From Microbacterium profundi (GTDB lineage: Bacteria > Actinomycetota > Actinomycetes > Actinomycetales > Microbacteriaceae): a stretch of DNA of 64,000 bases. A program made the position numbers and the translations under genes. The notes under the pieces are model-generated. The model made no database searches and was not told the DNA's origin. It worked only from the letters and a program-made list of their open reading frames with translations. The stretch lies in assembly GCF_000763375.1 (NCBI RefSeq), contig NZ_JPSY01000004.1:186001-250000 (forward strand), read 5' to 3'. Shown piece after piece: positions 8,258 through 17,141 of this stretch (position 1 is its first letter; the number at the start of each line of letters is the position of its first letter).

Positions 8258-9712
8258 ATGACTACCGCAACGACCGCCCCGGCCACCAAGCAGGTCGCCA
8301 TCAACGACATCGGATCTGCTGAGGACTTCCTGGCCGCGGTCGAGAAGACTCTGAAGTTCTTCAACGACGGCGACATCATCGAAGGAACGATCGTCAAGAT
8401 CGACCGCGATGAGGTCCTGCTCGACGTCGGATACAAGACCGAGGGTGTCATCCCCTCGCGCGAACTCTCCATCAAGCACGATGTCGACCCCAACGAGGTC
8501 GTCAAGGTCGGCGATGAGGTCGAGGCTCTTGTTCTCCAGAAGGAGGACAAGGAAGGCCGTCTGATCCTGTCCAAGAAGCGCGCGCAGTACGAGCGTGCGT
8601 GGGGCGACGTCGAGAAGATCAAGGAAGACGACGGCGTCGTCACCGGTACGGTCATCGAGGTCGTCAAGGGTGGACTCATCGTCGACATCGGCCTGCGTGG
8701 CTTCCTGCCGGCATCGCTCATCGAGCTGCGCCGCGTCCGCGACCTGACCCCGTACCTGGGCCAGGAGATCGAGGCGAAGATCCTCGAGCTGGACAAGAAC
8801 CGCAACAACGTCGTGCTGAGCCGCCGCGCGCTGCTCGAGCAGACGCAGTCCGAGTCGCGCTCGAACTTCCTCAACAACCTGCACAAGGGCCAGGTCCGCA
8901 AGGGCCAGGTCTCGTCGATCGTCAACTTCGGTGCGTTCGTCGACCTGGGTGGCGTTGACGGCCTCGTGCACGTCTCCGAACTGTCCTGGAAGCACATCGA
9001 GCACGCCTCTGAGGTCGTCGAGGTCGGACAGGAAGTCACTGTCGAGATCCTCGAGGTCGACCTGGAGCGCGAGCGCGTCTCCCTGTCGCTCAAGGCGACG
9101 CAGGAAGACCCGTGGCAGGTCTTCGCCCGCACCCACGCGATCGGCCAGATCGCACCGGGCAAGGTCACCAAGCTCGTTCCGTTCGGTGCGTTCGTTCGCG
9201 TCGCAGACGGCATCGAGGGCCTCGTGCACATCTCCGAGCTCTCCAGCAAGCACGTCGAGCTGGCTGAGCAGGTCGTGTCCGTCGGCGAAGAGGTCTTCGT
9301 CAAGGTCATCGACATCGACCTCGAGCGTCGTCGCATCTCGCTGTCGCTCAAGCAGGCCAACGAGTCGGTCGACCCCAACGGCACCGAGTTCGACCCGGCA
9401 CTGTACGGCATGCTCGCCGAGTACGACGAGAACGGCGAGTACAAGTACCCGGAGGGCTTCGACCCCGAGACCGGTGCGTGGAAGGAAGGCTTCGACTCCG
9501 CACGCGAGGCCTGGGAGCAGGAGTACGCTGCAGCCCAGACCCGCTGGGAGGCTCACAAGGTCACGGTTGCCAAGGCAGCCGAGGCCGAGGCCGCTGCTGG
9601 CGACGACTTCGCCGCTGCACAGTCCTTCACGAGCGACTCCGGCGCCGGAACGCTTGCTGACGACGAGGCTCTCGCGGCTCTGCGCGAGAAGCTCTCGGGC
9701 GGCAACGCGTAA
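8258..9712 (+). CDS. rpsA: 30S ribosomal protein S1
   Basis: Ribosomal protein S1 recruits mRNA to the 30S subunit. The 484-residue product has four S1 RNA-binding domains, at about residues 37-108, 123-191, 208-280 and 293-367. The repeated signatures are GTIVKIDRDEVLLDVGYKTEG, GTVIEVVKGGLIVDIG, GAFVDLGGVDGLVHVSELS and GAFVRVADGIEGLVHISELS, followed by an acidic tail rich in Glu, Ala and Tyr. This four-domain form is usual in actinobacteria. The start at ATG 8258 (MTTATTAPATKQVAINDIG) has AAGGAC upstream. Codon use is strongly biased, as expected for a highly expressed gene. Confidence 0.97.
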   Translation: MTTATTAPATKQVAINDIGSAEDFLAAVEKTLKFFNDGDIIEGTIVKIDRDEVLLDVGYKTEGVIPSRELSIKHDVDPNEVVKVGDEVEALVLQKEDKEGRLILSKKRAQYERAWGDVEKIKEDDGVVTGTVIEVVKGGLIVDIGLRGFLPASLIELRRVRDLTPYLGQEIEAKILELDKNRNNVVLSRRALLEQTQSESRSNFLNNLHKGQVRKGQVSSIVNFGAFVDLGGVDGLVHVSELSWKHIEHASEVVEVGQEVTVEILEVDLERERVSLSLKATQEDPWQVFARTHAIGQIAPGKVTKLVPFGAFVRVADGIEGLVHISELSSKHVELAEQVVSVGEEVFVKVIDIDLERRRISLSLKQANESVDPNGTEFDPALYGMLAEYDENGEYKYPEGFDPETGAWKEGFDSAREAWEQEYAAAQTRWEAHKVTVAKAAEAEAAAGDDFAAAQSFTSDSGAGTLADDEALAALREKLSGGNA

Positions 9713-9725
9713 GCACGCCATTCAC

Positions 9726-9775
9726 GGAACGGGTCGTCACCCCGCCTTCACAGGCAGCGGGTGGCGGCCCGTTCC
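9726..9775 (+). terminator. Intrinsic terminator of rpsA
   Basis: A 17-bp stem (GGAACGGGTCGTCACCC pairing with GGGTGGCGGCCCGTTCC, with two G-U pairs) encloses a short inner hairpin (GCC/GGC). No T-run follows, which is common for strong actinobacterial hairpin terminators. Confidence 0.75.
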
Positions 9776-9793
9776 GCGTATACCGCCGAATGC

Positions 9794-9830
9794 TGTTACG
9801 TGACGGAAGATTACGCTCGCTTTCGTAACA
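9794..9830. promoter_or_regulatory. Candidate operator and promoter of the sulfur operon
   Basis: TGTTACG (9794-9800) and CGTAACA (9824-9830) form a perfect inverted repeat. A third TTACG at 9811-9815 lies between them. A TAACAT hexamer overlaps the right arm and could serve as a -10. The position just upstream of the first gene suggests transcription control by sulfur or nitrogen supply. The regulator is not identified. Confidence 0.45.
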
Positions 9831-9857
9831 TGGGTGCGCCTCCGCGACGATAGGAGT

Positions 9858-10712
9858 ATGACCTCCGCACTCCTCGCCCCGCGCACCACCACCGCGCCGG
9901 TCGCCCCGGGTGCGGCGAACGCTGTCCGCCTCGAGAGCATCGAGCGCTCGTTCCCCATGCCGGACGGCCGTCGTGAAGTCCTGCGCGGCGTCGACGTCGA
10001 GCTGGCTGCGGGCGAGATCGTCGCAGTGGTCGGTCCGTCCGGCTGCGGCAAGTCGACACTTCTCCGCCTCGTCGGAGGGCTGGATGCTCCCACGAGTGGA
10101 GACATCAGCCTCGACGGCACCGGCGTCACCGACACCGATGAGCGCACCGCCATCGCGTTCCAGGAACCCCGGCTGCTCCCGTGGCGCACGCTCGCGCAGA
10201 ACGTCGAACTCGGCCTGCCCCGGAGCACTCGCCGCCGCGAAGGACGCGAGCGCGTGCGCGAGCTGCTGCACCTGGTCGGTCTCGACCACGCCGCCGACCA
10301 GCATCCCCGTGAGGTGTCAGGAGGGATGGCGCAGCGCGCCTCTCTCGCCAGGGCCCTGGCCCGGAACCCGGGCGTGCTTCTGCTCGACGAGCCGTTCGGC
10401 GCCCTGGACGCACTCACCAGGCTCCGGATGCAGGACCTCCTGCTCGACATCCACAAAGCCGAGCCCACCACTGTCCTCCTCGTCACCCATGACGTCGAGG
10501 AGGCCCTCTACCTCGCCGACCGCGTGCTGCTGCTGCGCTCGCTCGTCGGCGGGTCCGGCACGGGCGCGACATCCGTCGCACGCACCATCACCGTGCCAGG
10601 CATCCGCCCGCGTGACCGCGCCGATCGCGGCCTCGCGGACCTTCGCGCCGACCTTCTCGAAGGACTCGGCGTCGACACCCACCACCGCATTTCCACCGAG
10701 GAGACCCGATGA
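9858..10712 (+). CDS. ABC importer ATPase, sulfonate/nitrate/taurine (SsuB/TauB) type
   Basis: Cytoplasmic ATPase of an importer in the NitT/TauT/SsuABC family, 284 residues from the ATG at 9858. Walker A GPSGCGKST is at residues 59-67, the Q-loop is AFQEPRLLPWRTL, the signature is VSGGMAQRASLARAL, and Walker B is VLLLDEPFGALDALTR with the H-loop LLVTHDVEEA. The QEPRLLPW segment is typical of SsuB. I prefer ATG 9858 (preceded by AGGAG) over GTG 9834. It is the first of six genes, each overlapping or nearly touching the next. The substrate is probably a sulfonate or other organosulfur compound, inferred from the MetY gene in the same operon. Confidence 0.88.
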   Translation: MTSALLAPRTTTAPVAPGAANAVRLESIERSFPMPDGRREVLRGVDVELAAGEIVAVVGPSGCGKSTLLRLVGGLDAPTSGDISLDGTGVTDTDERTAIAFQEPRLLPWRTLAQNVELGLPRSTRRREGRERVRELLHLVGLDHAADQHPREVSGGMAQRASLARALARNPGVLLLDEPFGALDALTRLRMQDLLLDIHKAEPTTVLLVTHDVEEALYLADRVLLLRSLVGGSGTGATSVARTITVPGIRPRDRADRGLADLRADLLEGLGVDTHHRISTEETR

Positions 10713-11749
10713 GCACCATCACCCGCCGAATCGTCCCTGCGATCGCCATCGCCGGAACGATGATGCTCGTCGCCACCGGCTGCGTCGCCGGAGAGAACGC
10801 CGGAGCCTCCGAGTCCGACGGCTCCGCCGCAACAGGAGAGTGGTCCTCCGACACGCTCACCGTCGACTTCGCGACCTACAACCCGCTCAGCCTCGTCATC
10901 AAGGACCAGGGCATCCTCGAAGAGATCCTCGGTGACGACGTCGACGTCGAGTGGGTGCAGTCCGCCGGGTCGAACAAGGCCAACGAGCTGCTGCGCTCCG
11001 GCTCGGTCGATGTCGGATCGACGGCAGGATCCGCCGCGCTGCTCGCTCGCGCGAACGGATCGCCCATCCAGGTGATCGACATCTACTCCCAGCCCGAGTG
11101 GTCGGCGATCGTCGTGGGGCCGGACAGCGGCATCACGTCGCTCGAGGACCTCGCCGGCACCTCGATCGCCGCCACCAAGGGCACCGACCCCTACTTCTTC
11201 CTGCTGCAGGCTCTCGAAGAGGGCGGTCTCTCGCTCGACGACGTCGAGGTGCAGAACCTCCAGCACGCCGATGGCCGCGCGGCCCTCGACGGCGGTTCCG
11301 TCGATGCCTGGGCGGGCCTCGATCCGATCATGGCCGCAGCCGAGGTCGAGTCCGGCGATCAGCTCATCTACCGCAACGTCGACTTCAACACCTACGGTTT
11401 CCTCAACGCCACCGAGGACTTCATCGACAACCACGCCGACCTCGCACAGGCCGTCGTCGATGCCTACGAGCAGGCACGCGTCTGGGCTCTTGAGAACCCG
11501 GAAGAGACAGCCGAGCTGCTCGCCGAGGTCGCGGGCATCGACATCGAGGTCGCGACGACCGTGATCGAAGAGCGCTCCAACCTCGACGTGAACGGCATCC
11601 CGGGCGACGCGCAGCTCGAGGTTCTCGAGAAGATCGCTCCCGTGCTCGTCGACTCCGGCGATGTGCAGGGCGGCCAGGAGTCGGTCGACAAGGCGCTCGA
11701 GACGATCATCAACGCCACCTTCGCCGAGAAGGCGGCCAAGGGCGAATGA
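10709..11749 (+). CDS. ABC importer substrate-binding lipoprotein, sulfonate type (SsuA-like)
   Basis: A 346-residue periplasmic-type binding protein anchored by lipid. Signal peptide and lipobox are IAIAGTMMLVATGC, then a short Gly/Ser/Ala linker. The mature part has SsuA/NMT1-like motifs: FATYNPLSLVIKDQGILEE, SNKANELLRSGSVDVGSTAGSAALLARANG, ATKGTDPYFFLLQALEEGGL and DAWAGLDPIMAAAE. It would deliver an organosulfur substrate to the permease encoded next. ATG 10709 overlaps the ATPase stop by 4 bp. The exact ligand is unknown. Confidence 0.88.
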   Translation: MSTITRRIVPAIAIAGTMMLVATGCVAGENAGASESDGSAATGEWSSDTLTVDFATYNPLSLVIKDQGILEEILGDDVDVEWVQSAGSNKANELLRSGSVDVGSTAGSAALLARANGSPIQVIDIYSQPEWSAIVVGPDSGITSLEDLAGTSIAATKGTDPYFFLLQALEEGGLSLDDVEVQNLQHADGRAALDGGSVDAWAGLDPIMAAAEVESGDQLIYRNVDFNTYGFLNATEDFIDNHADLAQAVVDAYEQARVWALENPEETAELLAEVAGIDIEVATTVIEERSNLDVNGIPGDAQLEVLEKIAPVLVDSGDVQGGQESVDKALETIINATFAEKAAKGE

Positions 11750-12606
11750 TCATCCCCGACCAGCGAGTCGTCGTCCCGGCAGATTCGCGGGATGCCCTCG
11801 ATTTCGCCAAGGGGAAACGCCGACGAGCGGATGCCGGTACGCGAGGCCTCTGGGATCGCACCGGCGTCCGTGTCGCGGCAGGTCTGATCCTGCCCGTCAT
11901 CATCCTCGTCGCGTGGCAGGTCGTCACCACGAGCGGTCTGGTGCCGCCGTACCGCCTGCCCACGCCGGCATCCGTGTTCACCGCGGGAGTCGAGCTGGCC
12001 GAGGCCGGCCAGCTGTGGACGCACATCGCGATCTCGGTGCAGCGCGTGCTGCTGGGCTTCGCGATCGGATCCGTGATCGGCCTCGCCTTCGCCGGCTTCG
12101 TCGGTCTGTCCCGCCTCGGTGATGTGCTTCTCAGCCCGACGCTCGCCGCACTCCGCGCCGTGCCGTCGCTCGCCTGGGTGCCGCTGCTCATCCTCTGGCT
12201 GCAGATCGGTGAGGAATCCAAGGTCACGCTGATCGCGATCGGTGCCTTCTTCCCCGTGTACACGACGGTCGCCTCGGCGCTGCGTCACGTCGACCCACAG
12301 CTGGTCGAAGCGGGGCGCTCATTCAGCCTGCGCGGCTGGTCACTGTTCCGCACCGTGCAGCTCCCGGCCGTCGTGCCCTCGGTCGTCTCTGGTCTGCGGC
12401 TCGCACTCGCTCAGGCATGGCTGTTCCTCGTCGCCGCCGAGCTCATCGCCTCGTCGATGGGGCTCGGGTTCCTGCTCACCGACTCGCAGAACAGCGGCCG
12501 TGTCGACCGCATCCTGCTGTCGATCGTGCTGCTCGCGCTGCTCGGAACGATCACGAACGGGATTCTCGCGCTTGTCGAGAAGTACCTGCTCAAGAAGTGG
12601 GCCTGA
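11746..12606 (+). CDS. ABC importer permease, sulfonate type (SsuC-like)
   Basis: A 286-residue inner-membrane permease with a hydrophilic N-terminus of about 35 residues and then about six hydrophobic helices. The EAA coupling loop is seen as EAGRSFSLRGWSLFRTVQLPAVVPSVVSGLRLALAQAW, which docks on the ATPase. LRAVPSLAWVPLLILWLQIGEESK is a SsuC/TauC hallmark. The 4-bp ATGA overlap with the lipoprotein gene shows tight coupling. The Acs-like gene begins 2 bp after its stop. Confidence 0.9.
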   Translation: MIIPDQRVVVPADSRDALDFAKGKRRRADAGTRGLWDRTGVRVAAGLILPVIILVAWQVVTTSGLVPPYRLPTPASVFTAGVELAEAGQLWTHIAISVQRVLLGFAIGSVIGLAFAGFVGLSRLGDVLLSPTLAALRAVPSLAWVPLLILWLQIGEESKVTLIAIGAFFPVYTTVASALRHVDPQLVEAGRSFSLRGWSLFRTVQLPAVVPSVVSGLRLALAQAWLFLVAAELIASSMGLGFLLTDSQNSGRVDRILLSIVLLALLGTITNGILALVEKYLLKKWA

Positions 12607-12608
12607 GA

Positions 12609-14609
12609 GTGACGGAAGTACGACTGCTGGAGACGCGCGAGTACGCACCTCCGGCCGCATTCACCGCGCAGGCGAACGTCACGGCAGAGATCTATGCCGA
12701 GGCGGATGCCGATCCCACTGCTTTCTGGGAGCAGGCGGCCCGGCGACTCGACTGGGTCGAGCCGTGGCACACCGCTCATGAATGGGAGCCGCCCACAGAC
12801 GGGGCGATCCCCGCGGCACGCTGGTTCGTCGGCGGAAAGCTGAACGTCGCGTACAACTGCGTCGACCGCCACGTCGACGCCGGCCGCGGCGACAAGGTCG
12901 CGTTGCACTTCGAAGGCGAACCGGGGGACCGGACCGAAGTGACCTACGCCGATCTGCAGAGGCGGGTCTCGCAGGCGGCGAACGCCCTGCTCTCGCTCGG
13001 CATCGAGCCGGGCGACCGCGTCGTGATCTACCTCCCTGTGCTCGTCGAGACGATCGTCATCACGCTCGCCTGCGCGCGCATCGGCGCCGTGCACTCGCTC
13101 GTGTTCGGTGGATTCTCCGCAGAGGCCGTGCGCTTCCGGCTGGAGGACACCGGTGCGAAGCTGCTTGTTACGAGCGACGGTCAGTTCCGCAGAGGAGCAG
13201 CGACCGAGGTCAAGTCGACGGCGGATGCCGCGGCCGCCGACCTGCCCGAACTCGAGCATGTCCTCGTGCTGCGGCGTACGGGGCAGGACGTGCCATGGAC
13301 CGCGGGCCGCGACCTCTGGTGGCACGACGTCGTGGACACCGCGTCGTCGACGCATGACGCGCAGCCGTTCGACGCCGAGCATCCGCTCTTCATCATCTAC
13401 ACCTCAGGCACCACGGGGAAGCCGAAGGGGCTGGTCCACACCTCCGGCGGCTACCTGACGCACACGAGCTGGGCGCACTGGGCTCACTTCGACGCCAAGC
13501 CGGACGACGTGCACTGGTGCACCGCCGACCTGGCATGGGTCACCGCGCACACCTACGAGATCTACGGACCGCTCTCGAACGGGCTGACGCAGGTCATCTA
13601 CGAGGGCACGCCGGACACCCCGAATCGGGAGCGGCACCTCGAGATCATCGAGCGCTATGGGGTGACGGTCTACTACACCGCGCCCACGCTGATCCGCACG
13701 TTCATGACCTGGTTCGGCGCGGAACTCCCGACCGGGCATGATCTCTCCAGCCTGCGTCTGCTCGGCACGGTGGGTGAGGCGATCAACCCGGAGGCGTGGA
13801 TCTGGTTCCGCCGCAATTTCGGCCGTGACGAGCTGCCCATCGTCGACACCTGGTGGCAGTCCGAGACGGGCGCCGCGATGATCGTGCCGCTGCCCGGCAT
13901 CACGACGCTGAAGCCAGGATCCGCGACCGTGCCGCTGCCGGGCATCGACGCGACCGTGGTCGACGAGAACGGCGACGAGGTCGCACCAGGACGCTCCGGA
14001 ACGCTCGTCGTGCGCCGCCCCTGGCCAGGCATGGCCAGGACTGTCTGGGGCAACCCGCAGCGTTACCGCGACTCGTACTGGGCGACCTTCGCCGGCCACG
14101 GCGACTTCGGCGGCTACTACGTCGCCGGCGACGGCGCGACGAAGGATGCCGACGGCCACATCTGGCTCCTCGGACGCCTCGACGACGTCGTGAACGTCTC
14201 CGGCCATCGGCTCTCCACGATCGAGATCGAATCCGCGCTCGTCGCGCACGAGAGCGTGGGGGAGGCCGGTACCGCCGGAGTGTCCGATCCGGTCACAGGA
14301 CAGGCGGTGGTCGCCTTCGTGACGCCGTCCGGTGCGGCGGCGGTGACGGCATCCGCTCTTCGCGATCAGGTCGCGCAGGCGATCGGGCCGGTCGCCAAGC
14401 CGAAGCACATCATCGTCGTTCCCGATCTGCCCAAGACGCGATCGGGCAAGATCATGCGCCGCCTGCTCGCGCAGCTATGGGAGGCTGAACAGGATCGACG
14501 CGCCGACCGGGAGCCGAAGGCGCTCGGAGACACGACATCACTGCAGAACCCGTGGGCCGTCGACGGCATCGCCGACGTGCTGGCCGCGGCCTACTCGAGG
14601 ACATCATGA
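12609..14609 (+). CDS. Acetyl-CoA synthetase (AMP-forming), operon-borne
   Basis: A 666-residue member of the ANL superfamily. It activates acetate with ATP and CoA to acetyl-CoA via acetyl-AMP. The phosphate-binding loop YTSGTTGKPKG begins at residue 264. The substrate-pocket motif DTWWQSETGA with Trp415/416 matches the Acs tryptophan that restricts the pocket to acetate. The A10 motif PKTRSGK ends at Lys614, the residue acetylated in Acs proteins. GTG 12609 lies 2 bp after the permease stop and gives an Acs-like length. The next gene, a MetY, releases acetate. I infer that this copy recycles that acetate. Propionate or another short acid is possible. Confidence 0.88.
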   Translation: MTEVRLLETREYAPPAAFTAQANVTAEIYAEADADPTAFWEQAARRLDWVEPWHTAHEWEPPTDGAIPAARWFVGGKLNVAYNCVDRHVDAGRGDKVALHFEGEPGDRTEVTYADLQRRVSQAANALLSLGIEPGDRVVIYLPVLVETIVITLACARIGAVHSLVFGGFSAEAVRFRLEDTGAKLLVTSDGQFRRGAATEVKSTADAAAADLPELEHVLVLRRTGQDVPWTAGRDLWWHDVVDTASSTHDAQPFDAEHPLFIIYTSGTTGKPKGLVHTSGGYLTHTSWAHWAHFDAKPDDVHWCTADLAWVTAHTYEIYGPLSNGLTQVIYEGTPDTPNRERHLEIIERYGVTVYYTAPTLIRTFMTWFGAELPTGHDLSSLRLLGTVGEAINPEAWIWFRRNFGRDELPIVDTWWQSETGAAMIVPLPGITTLKPGSATVPLPGIDATVVDENGDEVAPGRSGTLVVRRPWPGMARTVWGNPQRYRDSYWATFAGHGDFGGYYVAGDGATKDADGHIWLLGRLDDVVNVSGHRLSTIEIESALVAHESVGEAGTAGVSDPVTGQAVVAFVTPSGAAAVTASALRDQVAQAIGPVAKPKHIIVVPDLPKTRSGKIMRRLLAQLWEAEQDRRADREPKALGDTTSLQNPWAVDGIADVLAAAYSRTS

Positions 14610-15931
14610 CGGAAGAGCACCGCTTCGGGTTCCGCACCCGAGCACTCCACGCGGGCGGCACGCCCGACGCATCCACCGGCGCACGCGCCGTGCCGATCTA
14701 TCAGACGACCTCGTTCGTCTTCGACGACGCGACGGATGCCGGCAACCTCTTCGCGCTGCAGAAGTACGGCAACATCTACTCGCGCATCGGCAACCCCACA
14801 GTGGCTGCGCTCGAAGAACGGTTGGCGTCGCTGGAAGGCGGCATCGGGGCTGTGGCGACCGCATCCGGCATGAGCGCCGAGTTCATCACGTTCGCCGCTC
14901 TTGTCGGCGCCGGTGACCATGTCGTCGCCTCCGCGCAGCTCTACGGCGGAACGGTCACGCAGCTGGATGTGACGCTGCGCCGCTTCGGCGTCGAGACGAC
15001 TTTCGTGCCGTCGAGCGACCCGGCCGACTACGCCGCGGCGATCCGACCGGAGACCAAGGTCGTCTACGTCGAGATGATCGGCAATCCCTCCGGTGAGATC
15101 GCCGACATCGAGGGACTCGCGGCGGTCGCGCACGGAGCGGGCGTACCGCTCGTCGTCGATGCCACGCTGGCCACGCCGTATCTCGCACGACCGCTCGAGC
15201 ACGGTGCTGACATCGTGATCCACTCGGTGACGAAGTTCCTCGGCGGCCACGGCACCACTCTGGGTGGCATCGTGATCGAGAAGGGCACGTTCGACTGGGG
15301 GAATGGGAAGTTCCCGCAGATGACCGAGCCGGTGGAATCGTACGGTGGCATCAAATGGTGGGACAATTTCGGCGAGTACGGCTTTCTCACCAAACTCCGC
15401 TCGGAGCAGCTGCGTGACATCGGTCCGGCGCTGAGCCCGCAGTCGGCGTTCAATCTGCTGCAGGGCGTCGAGACGCTTCCGCAGCGCATCGACGCGCATC
15501 TGGCCAACGCACGGATCGTCGCGGAGTGGCTCTCCACTGATTCGCGGGTGTCGTACGTCACGTGGGCGGGCCTCGAGGGCCACCCGCACCGTGAGCGGGC
15601 CGCCAAGTACCTGCCACTCGGTCCAGGGTCTGTGTTCGCCTTCGGCGTCGCAGTTCCTGACGGACGTGCGGCGGGGGAGGACGGTCGCGCCGCGGGGGAG
15701 GCCGTGATCGAGAACCTGCAGCTCGCCTCTCATCTGGCGAACATCGGCGACGCGCGCACGCTCGTCATCCACCCGGCATCCACGACGCACCGCCAGCTGA
15801 CGGAATCGCAGCTCGACGCCGCCGGTGTGCGTCCAGACCTGATCCGCATCTCGGTCGGCCTCGAAGACGCGGACGACATCATCTGGGACCTCGATCAGGC
15901 ACTGACCGCAGCGACAGGAGAGACCCGATGA
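14606..15931 (+). CDS. metY: O-acetylhomoserine sulfhydrylase (MetY-type PLP enzyme)
   Basis: A 441-residue Cys/Met-metabolism PLP enzyme. It condenses O-acetylhomoserine with sulfide to homocysteine plus acetate. Motifs: FRTRALHAGG at the start, YGNIYSRIGNPTVAALEERLASLEGG (cofactor phosphate and substrate region), VVDATLATPYLARPLEHGADIVIHSVTK with PLP lysine 210, then FLGGHGTTLGG. The long form with the insert GKFPQMTEP is typical of MetY rather than MetB. A short in-frame duplication (GRAAGE twice) occurs near residue 355. ATG 14606 overlaps the acs stop by 4 bp. The sulfide source is presumably cellular sulfate or sulfonate metabolism. Confidence 0.92.
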   Translation: MTEEHRFGFRTRALHAGGTPDASTGARAVPIYQTTSFVFDDATDAGNLFALQKYGNIYSRIGNPTVAALEERLASLEGGIGAVATASGMSAEFITFAALVGAGDHVVASAQLYGGTVTQLDVTLRRFGVETTFVPSSDPADYAAAIRPETKVVYVEMIGNPSGEIADIEGLAAVAHGAGVPLVVDATLATPYLARPLEHGADIVIHSVTKFLGGHGTTLGGIVIEKGTFDWGNGKFPQMTEPVESYGGIKWWDNFGEYGFLTKLRSEQLRDIGPALSPQSAFNLLQGVETLPQRIDAHLANARIVAEWLSTDSRVSYVTWAGLEGHPHRERAAKYLPLGPGSVFAFGVAVPDGRAAGEDGRAAGEAVIENLQLASHLANIGDARTLVIHPASTTHRQLTESQLDAAGVRPDLIRISVGLEDADDIIWDLDQALTAATGETR

Positions 15932-16509
15932 GCACTTCGATCCCCACGGACTCCTGCGCCCTCCCGACGCCGACGGATGCTGTCGCCTGCGCTCTGCCCG
16001 GCGCGGTCGACGCCGTCGCATCCGAGCGCGCCTGGGTGGGCCCGAATCAACAGGAGCGCTTCGCGCTGCTGCGCCGGTCGAAGTCGATCGCCATCGTCGG
16101 GGCGTCCAACAACCCCGCGCGCGCCTCGTACTTCGTGACGACGTACCTGCTCTCCAGCTCGCCGTACGACGTGTATCTCGTCAACCCGCGTGAGAACGAG
16201 ATCCTCGGTCAGCCCGTGTACGCATCGCTCACCGATCTGCCGGTCGTGCCGGACATCGTCGACGTTTTCCGCAAGCACGACGACCTTCCCGGCGTCGCGC
16301 AGGAGGCGATCGACGTGGGCGCGAACGCCCTGTGGTTGCAGCTCGGATCCTGGAACGAGGAGGCTGCTGCCCTCGCGGAATCCGCAGGGCTCGCCGTCGT
16401 CATGGACCGGTGCATCAAGATCGAGCACGCGCGTTTCCACGGCGGTCTGCACCTCGCGGGCTTCGACACCGGCGTGATCAGCTCCAAGAGGCAGCTGCTC
16501 GCGCGCTGA
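15928..16509 (+). CDS. CoA-binding (YccU-like) protein
   Basis: A 193-residue Rossmann-type CoA-binding domain protein. The core reads SIAIVGASNNPARASYFVTTYLL, VYLVNPRENEILGQPVYASLTDLP, PDIVDVFRKHDDLP, ALWLQLGSWNEEAA and VMDRCIKIEHARF. Members of this family bind CoA but have no proven catalytic role. It is the last gene of the operon, with a 4-bp overlap to metY. Its presence beside MetY and an acetyl-CoA synthetase suggests a CoA- or acyl-CoA-sensing or delivery role, which is inference. Confidence 0.85.
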   Translation: MSTSIPTDSCALPTPTDAVACALPGAVDAVASERAWVGPNQQERFALLRRSKSIAIVGASNNPARASYFVTTYLLSSSPYDVYLVNPRENEILGQPVYASLTDLPVVPDIVDVFRKHDDLPGVAQEAIDVGANALWLQLGSWNEEAAALAESAGLAVVMDRCIKIEHARFHGGLHLAGFDTGVISSKRQLLAR

Positions 16510-16529
16510 GTCGCGGGCGGCTCGAACCC

Positions 16530-16535
16530 TAGACT
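16530..16535 (+). promoter_or_regulatory. Putative -10 element of coaE (leaderless start)
   Basis: TAGACT is followed by 6 nt and the coaE ATG at 16542. No ribosome-binding site fits in between. The promoter separates coaE from the sulfur operon ending 32 bp upstream. Confidence 0.5.
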
Positions 16536-16541
16536 GGCGAC

Positions 16542-17141
16542 ATGCCTCTCATCGCGCTGACCGGGGGAATCGCCTCGGGAAAATCGACGATCGCCCGTCG
16601 GCTCGAAGCACACGGAGCTGTGGTCGTGGACGCGGATCAGATCGTGCGCGACGTGCAGGCTCCTGGCACGCCAGTGCTCGCCGAGATCGCCGCGGCGTTC
16701 GGTGATGACGTGATCGATGCATCCGGCGCGCTGGATCGTGCTGCACTCGGCTCGCGAGTGTTCTCCGACCCCGACGCGCTCGCGCGGCTGAACAGCATCG
16801 TGCACCCCGCCGTACGGCGGGAGTCGCAGCGCCGGTTCGAAGCGGCGTTCGCCGAGGATCCGGAAGCACTCGTCGTGTACGACGTACCGCTGCTCGTGGA
16901 GGCCCGCGTCGATGATCCCTGGGACGCCATCATCGTCGCGCATGCTCCCGCCGCCGTGCGTCTGCAACGGCTGATCGAGCTGCGCGGTATGCAGCCGCAG
17001 GAGGCGCAGAATCGTATCGATGCCCAGGTTCCGGACGAGAAGCGCCTCGCGATCGCCGATGTCGTGATCGACACCGCAGGTTCCCTGGCGCAGACCCAGC
17101 AGCAGGTGGACGCGCTGTGGCAGCGTCTGACGCAAGAGTGA
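16542..17141 (+). CDS. coaE: Dephospho-CoA kinase
   Basis: The last enzyme of coenzyme A synthesis. It phosphorylates the 3'-hydroxyl of dephospho-CoA with ATP in the cytoplasm. The 199-residue protein shows the P-loop GGIASGKST (residues 8-16), VDADQIVRDVQAPG, the substrate region ALARLNSIVHPAVRRE and VVYDVPLLVEA, the lid segment RLIELRGMQPQEAQNRIDAQ, and VIDTAGS. It is the short single-domain form, without the GrpB-like fusion seen in mycobacteria. A GTGA overlap links it to the MFS gene downstream. Confidence 0.95.
   Translation: MPLIALTGGIASGKSTIARRLEAHGAVVVDADQIVRDVQAPGTPVLAEIAAAFGDDVIDASGALDRAALGSRVFSDPDALARLNSIVHPAVRRESQRRFEAAFAEDPEALVVYDVPLLVEARVDDPWDAIIVAHAPAAVRLQRLIELRGMQPQEAQNRIDAQVPDEKRLAIADVVIDTAGSLAQTQQQVDALWQRLTQE

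Noticed and set aside
9794..9830. GlnR-type nitrogen box (GTnAC-n6-GAAAC)
   Set aside because: GTTAC-n6-GAAGA fits only partly, and the other half does not follow the expected spacing. The operon content points to sulfur, not nitrogen.
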